The notes beneath the pieces are model-generated. The model saw only the letters and a program-made list of their open reading frames with translations, did no database searches and was not told the DNA's origin. A program made the position numbers and the translations under genes. From the NCBI GenBank assembly GCA_965153455.1, contig OZ234499.1, forward strand, positions 6,086,515-6,150,514: DNA of 64,000 nt, in the 5' to 3' direction. Positions within the stretch are counted from its first letter, which is position 1, and the number at the start of each line of letters is the position of its first letter. The stretch comes from Sphagnum compactum (taxonomy: Eukaryota; Bryophyta; Sphagnopsida; Sphagnales). Below, piece by piece: positions 25,231 through 36,425 of the stretch.

Positions 25231-26191
25231 GTGATGCATTTTGTCAGGCTTGTTTCCTTTTTCTTTCCTCCTCCCTTTCTTGAGTGCTTTTTCTTTCAAG
25301 ACAATTGTTGTGTTTCATCTCCTTCAAGGTCCTCTGGTTTTTTTTTTTTTTTTTTTCTATATGCAAATGCTTTCCTCTGTCTTCCAAGCTGCTGTGTACA
25401 CCCCCCTGATTTGTTTCCTTGTGACCTTGCAGTAGCAGTATTGATTATTGTGGGGCAGTTGCATATGCACATGGCTGTACATCATGACACATTCTTCATC
25501 AAGGACTCACCTCCTCCTATGCAAGCAAGCAGCAGCAGCAGCTGGTGGGAATCTAGGGCATAGGCAGCAGCACGCAGTTAAGTGTACTGCGCATGTTTTC
25601 TGTGGAAGCGCCTCCATCCCCAATTATGTTGATGAAGGGCACAGTAGTACAAGGTCAGGCTTTCCAGACTCTCAAACCTTGTGAGGTTTTCAAATGCTCG
25701 ATTTGAATGTAAGGCACAAATGACATTCTATTGCTTCAGATTTAGGAATCATGTCCAAGATCCTCCCTCCCTCCCTCCCTCAGACACAGGCCTTGGGAGT
25801 TTGCAAAAAACCATAAAACAGACAGGACTTACTTTTTGTGGCATGCATGCCTCATGGGGCTTTCTAAATGAAACCACCGAATCTGCTACAGAAACATTTG
25901 TGCCACCATGCTTCTGGTACATTTGTAGACACTTTTTTTGGGTCTGCAATTCTGGTCTGCATTTTGATCCTGTTGCTTTTTTGCTATTAAGCCCCTACCC
26001 TTCTATGGATTGAAATCTCAAGAAAGCATAGTAGAGGGGTTGCTTTTCTTTGGGCAAGTTGAACCTCACATTACCACACTTTTACCAATTGGCTGTTGTG
26101 TCTTGATCACTGAGTCCATTTTAGGGTTGGAAAATTTATTTAGGGCTATGCAGAATTTCTGCAAGTGAGAGGACAAGGTAGTTGGTATGCA

Positions 26192-28629
26192 ATGGCTAAG
26201 ACGAAGCGCAAGCAGCTGGCAGCCCTTGCAGCAGTCAATGAAAGCATCCCAGTTACCACTACTGATGGTGAACAACATAAGATGGATCCTCCTGCTGCGG
26301 AGCAATCAAGGTGTTCCAGAAAAACAACTTTGAGAGAGCACTCTCCAGAGACAGAAGTGAGACATCAGCGAGTGATTATCTGGATTCCTCCTGCGATTCC
26401 AACATCACGATCAGAGGCAAGTACAAATGCGATTGCTCAAGTGCTGACAAATGGAACACCTTCCAGAAAAAGGAACCACAACAGTGACAAGAGTAAAGCT
26501 GCTGGCAATGAAAGAGGCCGAATCAACAAAAGCTTTTCAAAGGTTAGTTTATCAAAGTGTCCTCTTATTACTCTCTCCATGTCAGCAGCTCTGGGTAGTC
26601 GAAGATTCCAACTGCTCACCAGACTCATTGCTTGATTGCAATTAGGGTTCAGACTGCTCAGCTAAGCTTGCTAATTATTAGATTGCTGTTTTAAGATGAA
26701 TGGAATGTCACCCTTGAACTCTCACACGGTAATGTCTCTCTCGCTGCGTTTCAGGTCATCTTCAAGGTTGGCAACTGGAGGGAAGAGAAAATTATCAAAG
26801 AGGCTGGGCCTTCTTTGATGGGGTCCACTGCAGTTGTTGAAACAGACAAAATTTCTCAAAGGTCAAGCACAAAGACTGGGTCTGATACATCTCCCACAAA
26901 AAAGACAAAGACTCAGAGGGTGGTCTTCAATATCCCTTCCTTGTGTGAAGTAGCTGATGGAGCTATTCCAATTGGTAATTCTCAGGACCCTCCAGGAGGA
27001 GAAACACAAGGAATAGCTGAACAGAGCAATGTTGAGGTGGAGTCACTGATGGAGTCTCCCACAACATTGAGCAAGAGGAAGACACCAAGGAGGAAGGCTG
27101 GCTCCCTGAAGGGTCTGCTGGCTGCCAATCCACTCTTTCAGAGTCCTCCTCCTGGACAGAGAGAGGAGGAGCTGCCTCTTATGAGCAGAGGAGTAGATGC
27201 CATTATGGGAGGGAATGAGCAGGCTCGTGTGGAGAAAAAGAAAGGTCCAACCTCTGTTAGAAAGCAAGAGAACACCCTTGACAGGAGGCGAGAAAGGGCT
27301 CTAGGTGTACCTTCACGGCACTCAAAAAGGCTGGCAAAAGAGAACCCCAGGAAAGAATTGTTGACAGAACCAGCAGCAGCACAAACTGGAGTGGAAGCAT
27401 CAACAAGAGATTTTCACCCCATGAAGATGACTCAGACCATCCAGAGAATCTCGGGATCACCCCCAGGTATGGTTTTGCCCACATCAGTGCCCCCATCCAC
27501 TGTGCCCATTTCAGCAGATCCACAACAAACAGGAAGCTTTGATGTCACACCAACAACAGAAAAGCTGCCACAGCATGTATTGCATGTGAAGGGTAGTTTA
27601 GAAAGAGATGCTTCTGGTAGGATGGCACCAATAGTAGATACAAGCATACTGCAGCAATCTGTGGCTCCCCAATCTCTCCCCTTAAGTACACCAAGCCTGG
27701 TAAAGGAGGCATTGATATTGGTAGGAACGGTTGAGACTGTGGTCCAGTCACAGACTAGGCTGTTGCGGTCGGGTAGGATGATTGACCTGCAACCTGGAAC
27801 GATCCCTTCACAGACCCTCCCCTCAGAGAGGTCTAGTTATACACCATCTCCCCTGCCAAATAGCTCAGGGAAAGCTGGCACAGCAACCAGAAGCATTCTT
27901 GCTGCTGCTGCACAGATCTCCGATGCTGTTACAGTGCCAGATGCAGAAAAGAATACCAAACTGCAAGCACCAGATCATGCAACTTGCCTGCTGGCATATG
28001 GATTCAAAGCTACCACCTCTTCAGGAAACCATCTGACTTGTGGAATGGAGAGCAACACAGTCACACCCACAGGCTTACAAACAATTAGGTCTGTTGCTGG
28101 GCTTGCCGAAGACAAGGAGACTTGGTGCAAGGGGAATAAATTGCCAGTGCAACATGCATACAGTGGTATGATTCAATCTGGACTGGGGAAAATCAATGGG
28201 CAGGCAATTGAGAAGCCTATTAGTGCAACTACATGCATTCAAGACAAAGAGATCAATTTCCCAGGCACAAAACAGAATTCTCATGAAGGCATTGCTGCAC
28301 ACCCACAAGCAGCCATGTGTGGTGTAAACCATTTCTTGCCTCCAAAACTAAGCAGCAGGCCACTTCAAATGCCAGAAGGCTTGAATAGTGAGCTAGCTCT
28401 TAGTAAGCAAGTAAATAGAGTGGCAGTGGTAAAAGCAAAGCTGGAAGAAGGTGGGGGATTAACAGACTGGCTAGTTGAGCATGGGCTTGGGGTCTTTGTG
28501 GGATTGTTTGAAGAGAGACACGTTGATGAAGGGGCTTTGCTACAGCTCACAATGGAAGATCTTAAAGAGATGGGAGTTCATGCAGTGGGTCCACGCAGAA
28601 AACTAATCTGGGCAATAGAGAATTTGTGA
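26192..28629 (+). CDS. SAM (sterile alpha motif) domain-containing protein, 741 residues
   Basis: SAM domains are small helical modules that bind other SAM domains, proteins or RNA. Two exons, 26192-26542 and 26755-28629, join in phase 0 (donor GTTAGT, acceptor TTTCAG). The start chosen is the first in-frame ATG after a stop codon (MAKTKRKQLAALAAV). Residues 1 to about 680 are low-complexity and probably disordered, rich in Ser, Thr, Pro and basic clusters (SRKRN, SKRKTPRRKAGSLKG), consistent with a nuclear protein. One more ordered-looking segment starts exon 2 (VIFKVGNWREEKIIKEAG). The SAM domain fills the C-terminus (about 681-741): LTDWLVEHGLGVFVGLFEER, ALLQLTMEDLKEMGVHAVGP, RRKLIWAIENL, with the usual W, LF and GPRRKL positions. 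The gene ends at the end of the domain. Several plant proteins have a single C-terminal SAM domain, but I cannot assign an orthologue. Function is unknown. Confidence 0.85.
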
Positions 28630-30231
28630 TGGATTTCATCCTTTCACCCCAAGGGGTATGAGAATTCACCTCATCGGAAGTTTATGCTCTTTTAATACTT
28701 TCTCCCAGATCTTATGTTCATAAGAATCATGCAACCTCAGGATTGTTTTAACAAGGGGAAATCTGCTCCATTTTTTATTTCATTTTTTGTGTTTCCTGTG
28801 GTGATTGCATATCTTCTGGTAGTACAGTCCTGAGAGACACGATGCAGAGGGGAAGATTGGTATTTTGCAGCATGGTAAGAGTCAATGGTGTGTTTTGGGA
28901 GGTTTCAATTGGCAGAAGTGAGGGAAAAAGAAAAGAAAAAACAAGTGTAATCCCTTCAACTTGGTCAAGTGGTTGAAGGGTTTAAGCTTGATAAAAATCA
29001 AGTCTATTTGTCTAAAACCCTGACACGAAACCCAAACAACCCAGATTAGAGCTCTAAAAACTTGAGCATATAATTTGGGGTCCAACATTATGTTTGAGCA
29101 GGAGTCCAACCCACCAATTAGGCTTATATGTGCACGGGCTTCTTTTCTTGTTTACTTCATTAGTGGTTCAATGCAATATTAGGAAAGACCCAGTACCAAC
29201 ACATGTCCCTTGTAGGCCAAGACATATTCTCTCTGCTTGGAATATGCATGTCAAATGCATGTTCTTTGCAACCCAAAACACTTGGACACAACACATGCAA
29301 TTTCGTGTAATAGGCATTCCTTCCGTCACACCCACACACATAGAACAGATGGATTGTGTGCCAGACACCAATATGTGCACTCATGACATAGTCTTCAGAG
29401 ATATCAACTACATGCAAGCAAGCCCCTTGCAATCCCTTGCCCATAGTACCAATGGCATGCCATACTAAAATTACAAGGTTGATACAATTCTATTGAATAA
29501 TATCAAATCCAATACAAGAGAATGCGGTTTTTCTCACACAAAAGCCAGCAGCTCATGACACATGTGAGATAAACTCTGTGGTTTCATCCATTACAATGTA
29601 CAACATGTAGTGCTTATTCTGGCATATATTACATTAAAATTGCAACTTGACATTAAGTTATGGTGCACATATTAGGCTGGAATTGTTGCAAGGAGTTGGA
29701 TATGGGGGGCATCAATGCAAAGCACTCTGCAGAAGTAATTACAATGGTGATCAGTATAGCCTTGCATGAAAAATGCAATGTGCATCTCCCTCTTGTTGTG
29801 GGTTTTAGGGTTTAGGGTTCTTAAGTTTGTCTCAATTTTTACATCAGGCATGTAAGATTTGGTTTCAAACATGGGATCTTGTGGTGAAGAAATAGGTTTT
29901 TGCATGGGTACTTACTTTCAAAGTTTTCTCAACTAGAGCAAACAGTTGACATGCTGCTCTTTACATGTGAGCTTCATCACCATCTCCACTCCAAGGAAGG
30001 TCCTTCACACAGCTCTCTGTCATGTGGGCAAGTGCAGCAGTACTCATGTTTTGCATGACAAGGAGATAGTGCAAAGAGAAAGAGGCAAGAAGCCCCAAGA
30101 GGAACCAGAAATGAACTGCAAGTGAGCATCCATGGCATATCAGATAAGTACTCAAAAACTCTTTCAAGATTCAAACCTACTTTGCTCAATCAATCAGCCT
30201 GCTCATCAAGCACGGAAGAGCCTCAAACATC
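28630..30231. other. 3' flank of the SAM gene and gene-less DNA
   Basis: The first few hundred bases are probably the SAM gene 3' UTR. The rest has no ORF with recognisable features. A GGGTTTTAGGGTTTAGGG telomere-like motif lies near 29805-29820. Confidence 0.45.
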
Positions 30232-30491
30232 AAACCCATCTACCACAAAGCTCAGTCTGCAAACTAGCAACAGTCCTGCGGTGAATTCTCAACAACTGTC
30301 ACCTATTTCCATTTGCTCAATTCAGAGAGGCAATGCAGAATGAAGCACAAAACATTCAATGAAACCCATCTACCACAAAGCTCAGTCTGCAAACTAGCAG
30401 CGGTACTGTGGCAAATTCTCAACAATTGTTTCCAATTTCTGTTTGCTCAATTCAGAAAGGCAATGCAAAAAGAAGCACAAAACATTCAACA
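30232..30491. repeat. 130-bp tandem duplication
   Basis: Two adjacent copies begin with AAACCCATCTACCACAAAGC at 30232 and 30362. They agree over nearly the whole unit (ACAAAGCTCAGTCTGCAAAC, TTTGCTCAATTCAGA, GAAGCACAAAACATTCAA) and differ by a modest number of substitutions and small gaps. Confidence 0.9.
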
Positions 30492-32475
30492 AATAGAATA
30501 GGCCTGTTGTTTCCAGGTTCAAGAGGAGTGACCTACTCTCCAATACTCTTGATGCTGTAGTCATCCTTATTCAAGAATCCATGTTTGGAGACCAGGGATT
30601 CAGGCATAAAACTCTCTCCAACTGCAAGTGTGATGGGACTGGCCTTTGCGAGGCATGTGCCATATCCTGCTTCAATCTTTTCATTCTCTCAGCAAAGTTT
30701 TCTGAAGCTTCATCTTAGCTTCAAATAAACACAAAAGCAAAGAAATAAGATGCTCCTAAACTTCATGATTGCTTAGGAGATTGTCCGAACATCCATTGAA
30801 GATGGAGTAGCAGACACCATACCACCAGCAGAAACTCCATCCTCACAGTCAAGTTCTTATAATGAAAATAAGAAGCCACAGGCCACATGATGCACGAAAG
30901 CTCTCAGAATCAGTGTGTGTTCCATGTGTCTCCTTCCAATCCCTTCCCCTTCTTCCTCCTCACTTCACAGAAAAGTTTAGAACAACATAACAGCATCCCT
31001 TGTGCATGGCAAGCTCCGCCGCATCAAATGGACACCTCCCACTCCATCTAAAAAACTATCCTTCAATGGCATCTTCCAATAAATCATCATCACAATCGAT
31101 CTTATCCTGACCAGCACATGATACTTTACCCTCCAATTGTGTTGTGGAAGCTGCAAAATGGTTGCACAGATGGGAATAGCACTTGCTTCTCTTGGGACAA
31201 AACTATGTACAGCCCCACTGCACCCAGTGTACAAGATTAAGCCAAGAGGACAAAGCAATCAATTTGACACTTTTTTCACTTCAAGCTGCACACTCAATGT
31301 ACAAGATAGTCAAGAGGAGAAAGCAATCCATCTGATATTCTTAAATGCAGGCTGCACACCCATATACAAGATATACCTAGTTAAGAGGACAAAGCAATGA
31401 ACCTGACAGACACTCTTCACTGCAGGCTGCACCACTGCACAAGATAAGTGAAGAGGACAAGCAATCAATCTGACAGTCTTCACTGCAGGCTGCACCTTGT
31501 GTACAAGACAGTCAAGAGGACAAAGCAATCAATCACGTTAGATGGAGAATGTACTAGAACAATTAGAAGAACCACAGAGGAGGAATCATGCAAGGGTGAG
31601 GATTAAGAACAGGAGGGAAAAGTTTTATTTCAGACTAAAGAAATATGACCATGAATGGTCAGTTGTAAAAAAGCATTTCTGAGGCACAAAACCCCTCGCC
31701 TCAGATTTTCTCTACTGCCAAATATTATCAGTTTGACCCACCAAAGCTTTTACACACCAACTACTGCCTACAGGGTGAAGCAAAAAACTTGACAATTCTT
31801 TCTAAATTGGCTTAGCCAGATCTGCTATGTGGCTGAGATGGTTACAGATTTTACCTACTGTACGATGATGCCACCTACTGATTTCAGGAGATATGGCACC
31901 CTTCTGGATATAGCTATTAGATCAAACAAATAACCAAATGAGGCTCTGCAAAGGCACATTACCCCTGCTGCACACACTTTGGTCTTCCCTCTGCGAGGCC
32001 CTTGCCTTTGGAGACCCCACTTCATTGGCCCTTTTTTTTCTGTTTTTTCTTTGTCAAAAGGAGAAATCGCCTAATGTGTTCTTCTTGCTCATAGCTCCAA
32101 CAAGAAGCAGAAAACCCAGCTAACATCCCCTTCCCTTCTTGATCTATTAGATCAAACCTGACACATAAAAACTGACAGATCTTTTTCACCGAATGTATCA
32201 GACCCAGCTTTTGAGGTCCTGTGTGCTCGTTCCTACAGTCATGTCTTGCTGGCATAGGTTAGCATACCATTCAAGCTAATAGCCCACCGCTTCTTCTACT
32301 CAATCCCAAGTGCATCTCCTTGGTGACCTATCTAAATGTTCTTTGATTCAACAAATAACAGCATCAGTCAGTTGCTGTTGCTGCTCCATTGCAGCTTAAG
32401 ACTGCAAAGCCTTGGTATCCAGAATATAATAGGATTAAAGCTCTGGGGCTATAGGAAGGCCCTATAAAGCATTTG
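30492..32475. other. Gene-less DNA containing a tandem repeat block
   Basis: No coding region was recognised between the 130-bp duplication and the end of the DUF1685-family gene. Apart from the repeat at about 31229-31535 the sequence looks unique. The stretch next to 32475 should contain the 3' UTR of the minus-strand gene. Confidence 0.45.
31229..31535. repeat. Degenerate tandem repeat, five copies of about 64-73 bp
   Basis: ACAAGAT (or ACAAGACA) followed by AAGAGGACAAAGCAATCAAT and CTTCACTGCAGGCTGCAC recurs with starts near 31231, 31301, 31366, 31439 and 31503. Copies vary by small insertions. Confidence 0.85.
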
Positions 32476-34055
32476 CTAGCATTCAATGCGGACTGTTGAA
32501 GCCACAGCACGAGCCCAGAACTTCAATTGAGATTTCATATCTACACCTCCTTCACCAATGGCAGCAGGCATGTGCAAGTTGAGAACAGGTGATTCTGGTC
32601 GTCTAGGGATCCACATCCCATGCTTTGGAGAGTATACTCGTACACGTGGGGAACTGATTCGGAGAGGCTGCAGTCCATCTTCAGAACCAAGGATCTTCAA
32701 TCCTGGAAGCATACTGACAACCTCTGGGGTCAAATCGTCCTTACTCACTTTGAAACCCAGGTCACTCCAACCCCTCAACTCATCGTACTCCAATTCAGTC
32801 AAGCTCCTAGTGCCCTTCATTCTCCTTCTGGGCTTTCTTTGAGCCTGGGCCTGAGCCTGAGCCTGGCATTCGGTGTTGCTTTCTGCAAGCGGAACTCTCA
32901 GCTGATCAACAGAAGAAACAGCAGTCCTAAGCCTTGATGATAGCATGTTTCCAGGTATCTGCTGACTCTGCAACCAAAAGAGAAAAGCAAAACAAGGTTC
33001 AGAAATCCAGAAGAATCTCGCCAAAGAAATCCCTGCCTGCCATGCTAGTAGCTTAGAACAAAGTAGGAAAAGAATGTGCAAAGAGAGAGCAAACGAAGGT
33101 GCAGCAGGAACAAAGCTCCTCGACAACATCCTGAAACCAGTTAGGACAAGCTCAGGGACATCCTTTCTTGTCGACATGCTCTTCTTCGGAACGTTTCTTC
33201 TCTCTGTGATGATAGGGAGTAGTAGGGAAGAGAGAGAGAGTAGGCCGGACAGACCTTAGCAAAGATGTCGTTCTCCAGTTCTTCGTCTTCTCTCACATCC
33301 GTGAGTCGGCCAGTCGGTAGTGGCAACGCAGCAGCAGGCAACGCGTTCCCTGTTTCCCCGGCGGCGCTGTGAAGAACATGATGCCGGTTAGGAAAAACAG
33401 TAGTGTCATCGACAAGCGAAGGCGCTGTTATCTCTTGCTTGACATCAAGGTGCTGGTGGAACTCAATCCGCAAAACCTCTTTCTCCTCCTCCTCACACCG
33501 CAACTTGGAATCTAGGAGCTTGACCTTCCGCTCGCCTGCGGAAGCAAACATGAGTCCTCCTCCTCCTCCTCTACGTGGAATACAATCTCCGTCCGACAAA
33601 CGTCTCCGCTCTCCTAATCTGCTGGTACGCAGAAGCTGACTCTTCTCTCGCGGGCCCAAAATCGCTGCAACTCGCAGCCGCGATGACGAAGACGAAGAAG
33701 ACGAGGAAGAAGAAGACGCCGTGGTGGTGGCCGTAGCAGCAGCCACGAGCACAGGCTGCACCATCTCGATACTCCGAAACGGAGAAATTGTCGCGGGAGA
33801 TCTGTCTTCAACAACAACAGCGCCGTGAAGAGGAGGAGAAGGAGAAGAAGACTCATCTGGCGACTGCTTCTTCTGCAAAGGCCTAGTACCTGAGCCCGAA
33901 GCTGAGGAGGAAGAGCAACTGGACGATGAGGACGACGACCATGCTACCACATTCTCCTGAAACCATCGCTCATCCAAATCCTCTATCAAAGACAACGCCG
34001 CATCATGTTCCCGCAACGTCGTCTCATTACTTCTTCTTCCTCCTCCTCTCTCCAT
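32476..34055 (-). CDS. DUF1685-family protein, about 430 residues
   Basis: A plant-specific family of unknown biochemical function. Exons 34055-33255 and 32967-32476 join in phase 0: the donor gives DIFAK and the acceptor TTGCAG continues SQQIPGNM. The DUF1685 signature is in exon 2: RSLTELEYDELRGWSDLGFK, then LTPEVVSMLPGLKIL, and the closing DMKSQLKFWARAVASTVR, which matches the family's end with a (R/K)(L/F)(R/K)xWA(Q/R)xVA core. Exon 1 encodes a Ser-, Glu- and Gly-rich region (runs of S, GGGGG, EEEEKE) that begins with a more family-like piece (HDAALSLIEDLDERWFQENV). The first in-frame ATG is at 34055. The frame is open further upstream through a Lys run, but without an ATG. A strong-context ATG lies upstream in another frame (34161), so the true N-terminus is uncertain. 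Subcellular location cannot be read. Confidence 0.85.
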
Positions 34056-34101
34056 CTCATTCTCTATTTCCTTTTCCACTCGGGACACTACTCCCTCGGT
34101 G

Positions 34102-34161
34102 TCAATCTTCTTCTTCTTCTTCTTCTTCCCTTCGCAACAGCGCCGCCGCTCCAGCGGCCAT
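34102..34161 (-). CDS. 19-codon upstream ORF in the DUF1685 gene leader
   Basis: An ATG in very good plant context (AAAAGATGGCC) opens a frame of 19 codons (MAAGAAALLRREEEEEEED), ending at TGA 47 bp before the main ATG. Its second half is a (GAA)n run. It may be a regulatory uORF that lowers translation of the downstream frame. Alternatively it is the real start, separated from the main frame by a base missing or added at the GAA repeat, because the main frame stays open past this point. Confidence 0.4.
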   Translation of the reverse strand: MAAGAAALLRREEEEEEED

Positions 34162-34189
34162 CTTTTGGACTGCAAGCAAGCAAGCAAGT

Positions 34190-34826
34190 GTTAATCTACG
34201 CGCACCGAGCGAAGAAGAAGAAGAAGAAGAAGGGCAAGGCCAAAACAACGGCCCGAAAAACACGACAAATTTTCAATCCCCGCAACAACGCTCCTCCTCA
34301 CCACACCCCCTCCGCCCCCCGCGCGGAAATATATTTTAAAATAAAATAAAACACACTCAAATGAACGTGGTTCACAGTAGGCTAACTCAAGTGGATTTTT
34401 AATTTTTTGGGGTGGCGAATTTTCTCCATTTTGCGAAAAATATTTTCAAAAAAGAATATTCCGTCTAAAATTGTCTTTATATTTGAGAAAAATGGGCAAA
34501 TAGGACCCCAAAAATTCGCCAATTTGCCTATAATATGAAAAAAAGGTGCTTCAGATTCTATACTTTCATATTCTTAATATCGCCAAATTTGGATAAATGC
34601 ACTTATGGACTATCACCACTTGAGCAACATTACAAAATTGGGAAAAAAAAAAAAAAAGCAACATTGAATTATGACCCGCTCCCCGCGCCCCCCAAATGTC
34701 TTTTTATTTCTCCGTGTACTTTAAGGAACCTTGCCCATCAGAAGAACACTAGGGCATTATGCCAGGGGGGGAAGATCCTCGATGTTCCCACGTTCCCATG
34801 AAAAGACAGTCGGTTTCAGTGTCTGG
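34190..34826. other. Upstream region of the DUF1685 gene; no gene seen
   Basis: This holds the likely promoter of the minus-strand DUF1685 gene, including a (GAA)n run at about 34211-34231 and A/T-rich stretches. No clear TATA box with correct spacing was chosen. The rest is AT-rich with homopolymer runs. Confidence 0.4.
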
Positions 34827-34941
34827 AGGTTCCTGGACGAGTGAATAGGTTCTCCTGAGGGAGCGCCAACTGAGGGCCTGAGCCCAAGGGCGTTCCCAAG
34901 TCTGCCTCAGGAGAGAGAACCCACTCGTACACAGGAACCCT
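34827..34941. repeat. Imperfect inverted repeat (foldback), arms about 35-38 bp
   Basis: The left arm 34827-34860 (AGGTTCCTGGACGAGTGAAT then AGGTTCTCCTGAGG) pairs with the right arm 34905-34941 (CCTCAGGAGAGAGAACCCAC then TCGTACACAGGAACCCT) with a few mismatches and 1-3 base bulges. The inner part (GGGAGCGCC against GGGCGTTCCC) extends the stem partly. A transcript of either strand would form a long hairpin. It may be a small foldback transposon remnant or a hairpin RNA precursor. Confidence 0.7.
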
Positions 34942-35159
34942 ACAACTTTCTTTTGTCGGGGTGACCGTTTGGTGTTGTTGCTCATCTTACTCAAGTGCAG
35001 CTCATGCCGTAAAAAATACAGCTACTGTTTGTCGTTGCCGTGGTGTTGGGAGCGCGTCATTTTGGTTGCCTTTTTTTCCGTCTTCCATGCCAGGTAACGT
35101 GACTTGCTAATATAGCTACGAATCTTTTCTTTTTCTTGTTTTTTCTTTTCCTTGTTTTG

Positions 35160-35920
35160 GGAGGGGGCAAAGTTGTTTTTAGTCAAAGCAAAGAAAACCC
35201 TAGTTCATTTTTGTTTCTCTCTCTTTTAGGGTAAGGTTGCTTTTAGTCAAAGCAAAGACAACCCTAGTTAATTTTTGTTTCTCTCTCTTTTAGGGGGAGG
35301 TTGTTTTTAGTCAAAGCAAAGAAAACCCTAGTTAATTTTTTTTCCTCTTTGTTGGGGGGGGGGGGGTTGGGGGGTGTTTGGTTTTAATTAAAGCAAAGAA
35401 AACCCTACTTAATTTTTTCTCTTTTGGGGGAAGGTTGTTTATACACAAAGTAAAGAAAACCCTAGTTAATTTAGAAAACCCTAGTTAATTTAGAAAACCC
35501 TAGTTAATTATTATTTTTTCCCCCTCTTTTGGGGGAAGGTTGTTTTTAGTCAAAAAGCAAAGAGAGCCTTAGAGAATTTTTTTCTCTCTCTTTTGAGGGG
35601 GCGTGAGTGAGTGAGGTTGGCAGGTGTGTGCTTTTAATTTTCTTGTCAAAGCAAAGAATAATACCCTTGTGAATTTTTTTTTATTCATTGTTTTTGGGGG
35701 ATTGTTGTTTCTAGTCAAAGCAATGAATACCATACCTACACTAGGGTAGGAATCATTTTGGTAGCAAAGAATACCCTAATAATACCCCAATGCATTTTTT
35801 TCTCTTTGGGGGTAGGGGAGGGGAGGGGAAGGTCTTTTGTCAAAGCAAGGAATAATACCTTTGTGAGTCCTTTTGGAGGGGGGGGAGGAGGGGGTTGTTG
35901 TTTTTATTGGTCAAAGCAAA
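35160..35920. repeat. Tandem repeat with telo-box-like core, unit about 64 bp
   Basis: AGTCAAAGCAAAGAAAACCC followed by TAGTTAATTTTT, a CTCTCTCTTTT tract and GGGGGAGGTTG recurs from 35181 with spacing 64, 64 and then irregular lengths. Copies decay to the right but keep the GTCAAAGCAA word to about 35920. The AAAACCCTAG core resembles a plant telo-box. Confidence 0.85.
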
Positions 35921-36425
35921 GAAATACCCAACACGAGGGTACGAATCATTGTGCCACCAAAAGAATAGTTACCCTACGTCACGATACGAATAATTTTGAG
36001 CAGCCAAGAATACACTATAAATAATAATTAATAATAGCCTACAGACACTTTTGGCACCAAAGAATACCCTATACTAGGGTACCCATAATTTTGGTGTCGG
36101 GTAAAGCCCGAGGCCACCATGGACGGACGACTTTACCCAAATAAAGTCATTGTCCAATTTTTCTTTCTTTTTCCCTCATGGGAAAAAAACACCGGAACAT
36201 TTTGAGGAGTGTTTTGAAAAGCAAAATGCCCACTCCCAAGGAAAATAATTACTATCGGAGCATGCCCTCCAATTACACTTTCAAAAAAAAAACAAAAAAA
36301 AAAAAGTCACCCCAGTTTCTAATGGGGGGTATTTGCCCGGGTTGAAAATGTCATTTAAACTAGGGGATGAATCATTTTGGCTAAAAAGAATACCCTATAC
36401 TTGGGTACAAGTCATTTTGGCTAAA
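35720..36425. repeat. Second repeat family built on AAAGAATACCCTA
   Basis: The words AAAGAATACCCTATACTAGG, GGGTACGAATCATTTTGGC and variants recur near 35730, 35765, 35925, 35960, 36055 and 36365-36425. Spacing is irregular. It adjoins and partly overlaps the previous array, and each unit contains the short palindrome-like CCCTA...TAGGG. Confidence 0.7.

Larger units (their letters stand above)
21352..26191. other. Gene-poor region upstream of the SAM-domain gene
   Basis: About 4.8 kb with no recognisable protein. It holds diverged repeats (21471-21760), a minisatellite (23345-23825), purine-rich GA/GGAC simple repeats (about 24050-24315), a C homopolymer and an ATG/GAT run (about 24996-25230). 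The long minus-strand frames at 23303-23885 and 24553-25080 come from these repeats. It may be a 5' UTR intron of the SAM gene or ordinary promoter and intergenic DNA. Confidence 0.45.

Noticed and set aside
28955-29040. tRNA-like or SINE-like sequence (TGGTCAAGTGGTTGAAGG resembles an A box)
   Set aside because: No convincing B box at the right distance and no cloverleaf could be drawn on either strand.
33256-34187. Upstream extension of the DUF1685 reading frame to 34187 and downstream to 33141
   Set aside because: The upstream part has no ATG before 34055, and the downstream part beyond 33255 is intron after a clear GT donor that joins in phase to the DUF1685 exon.
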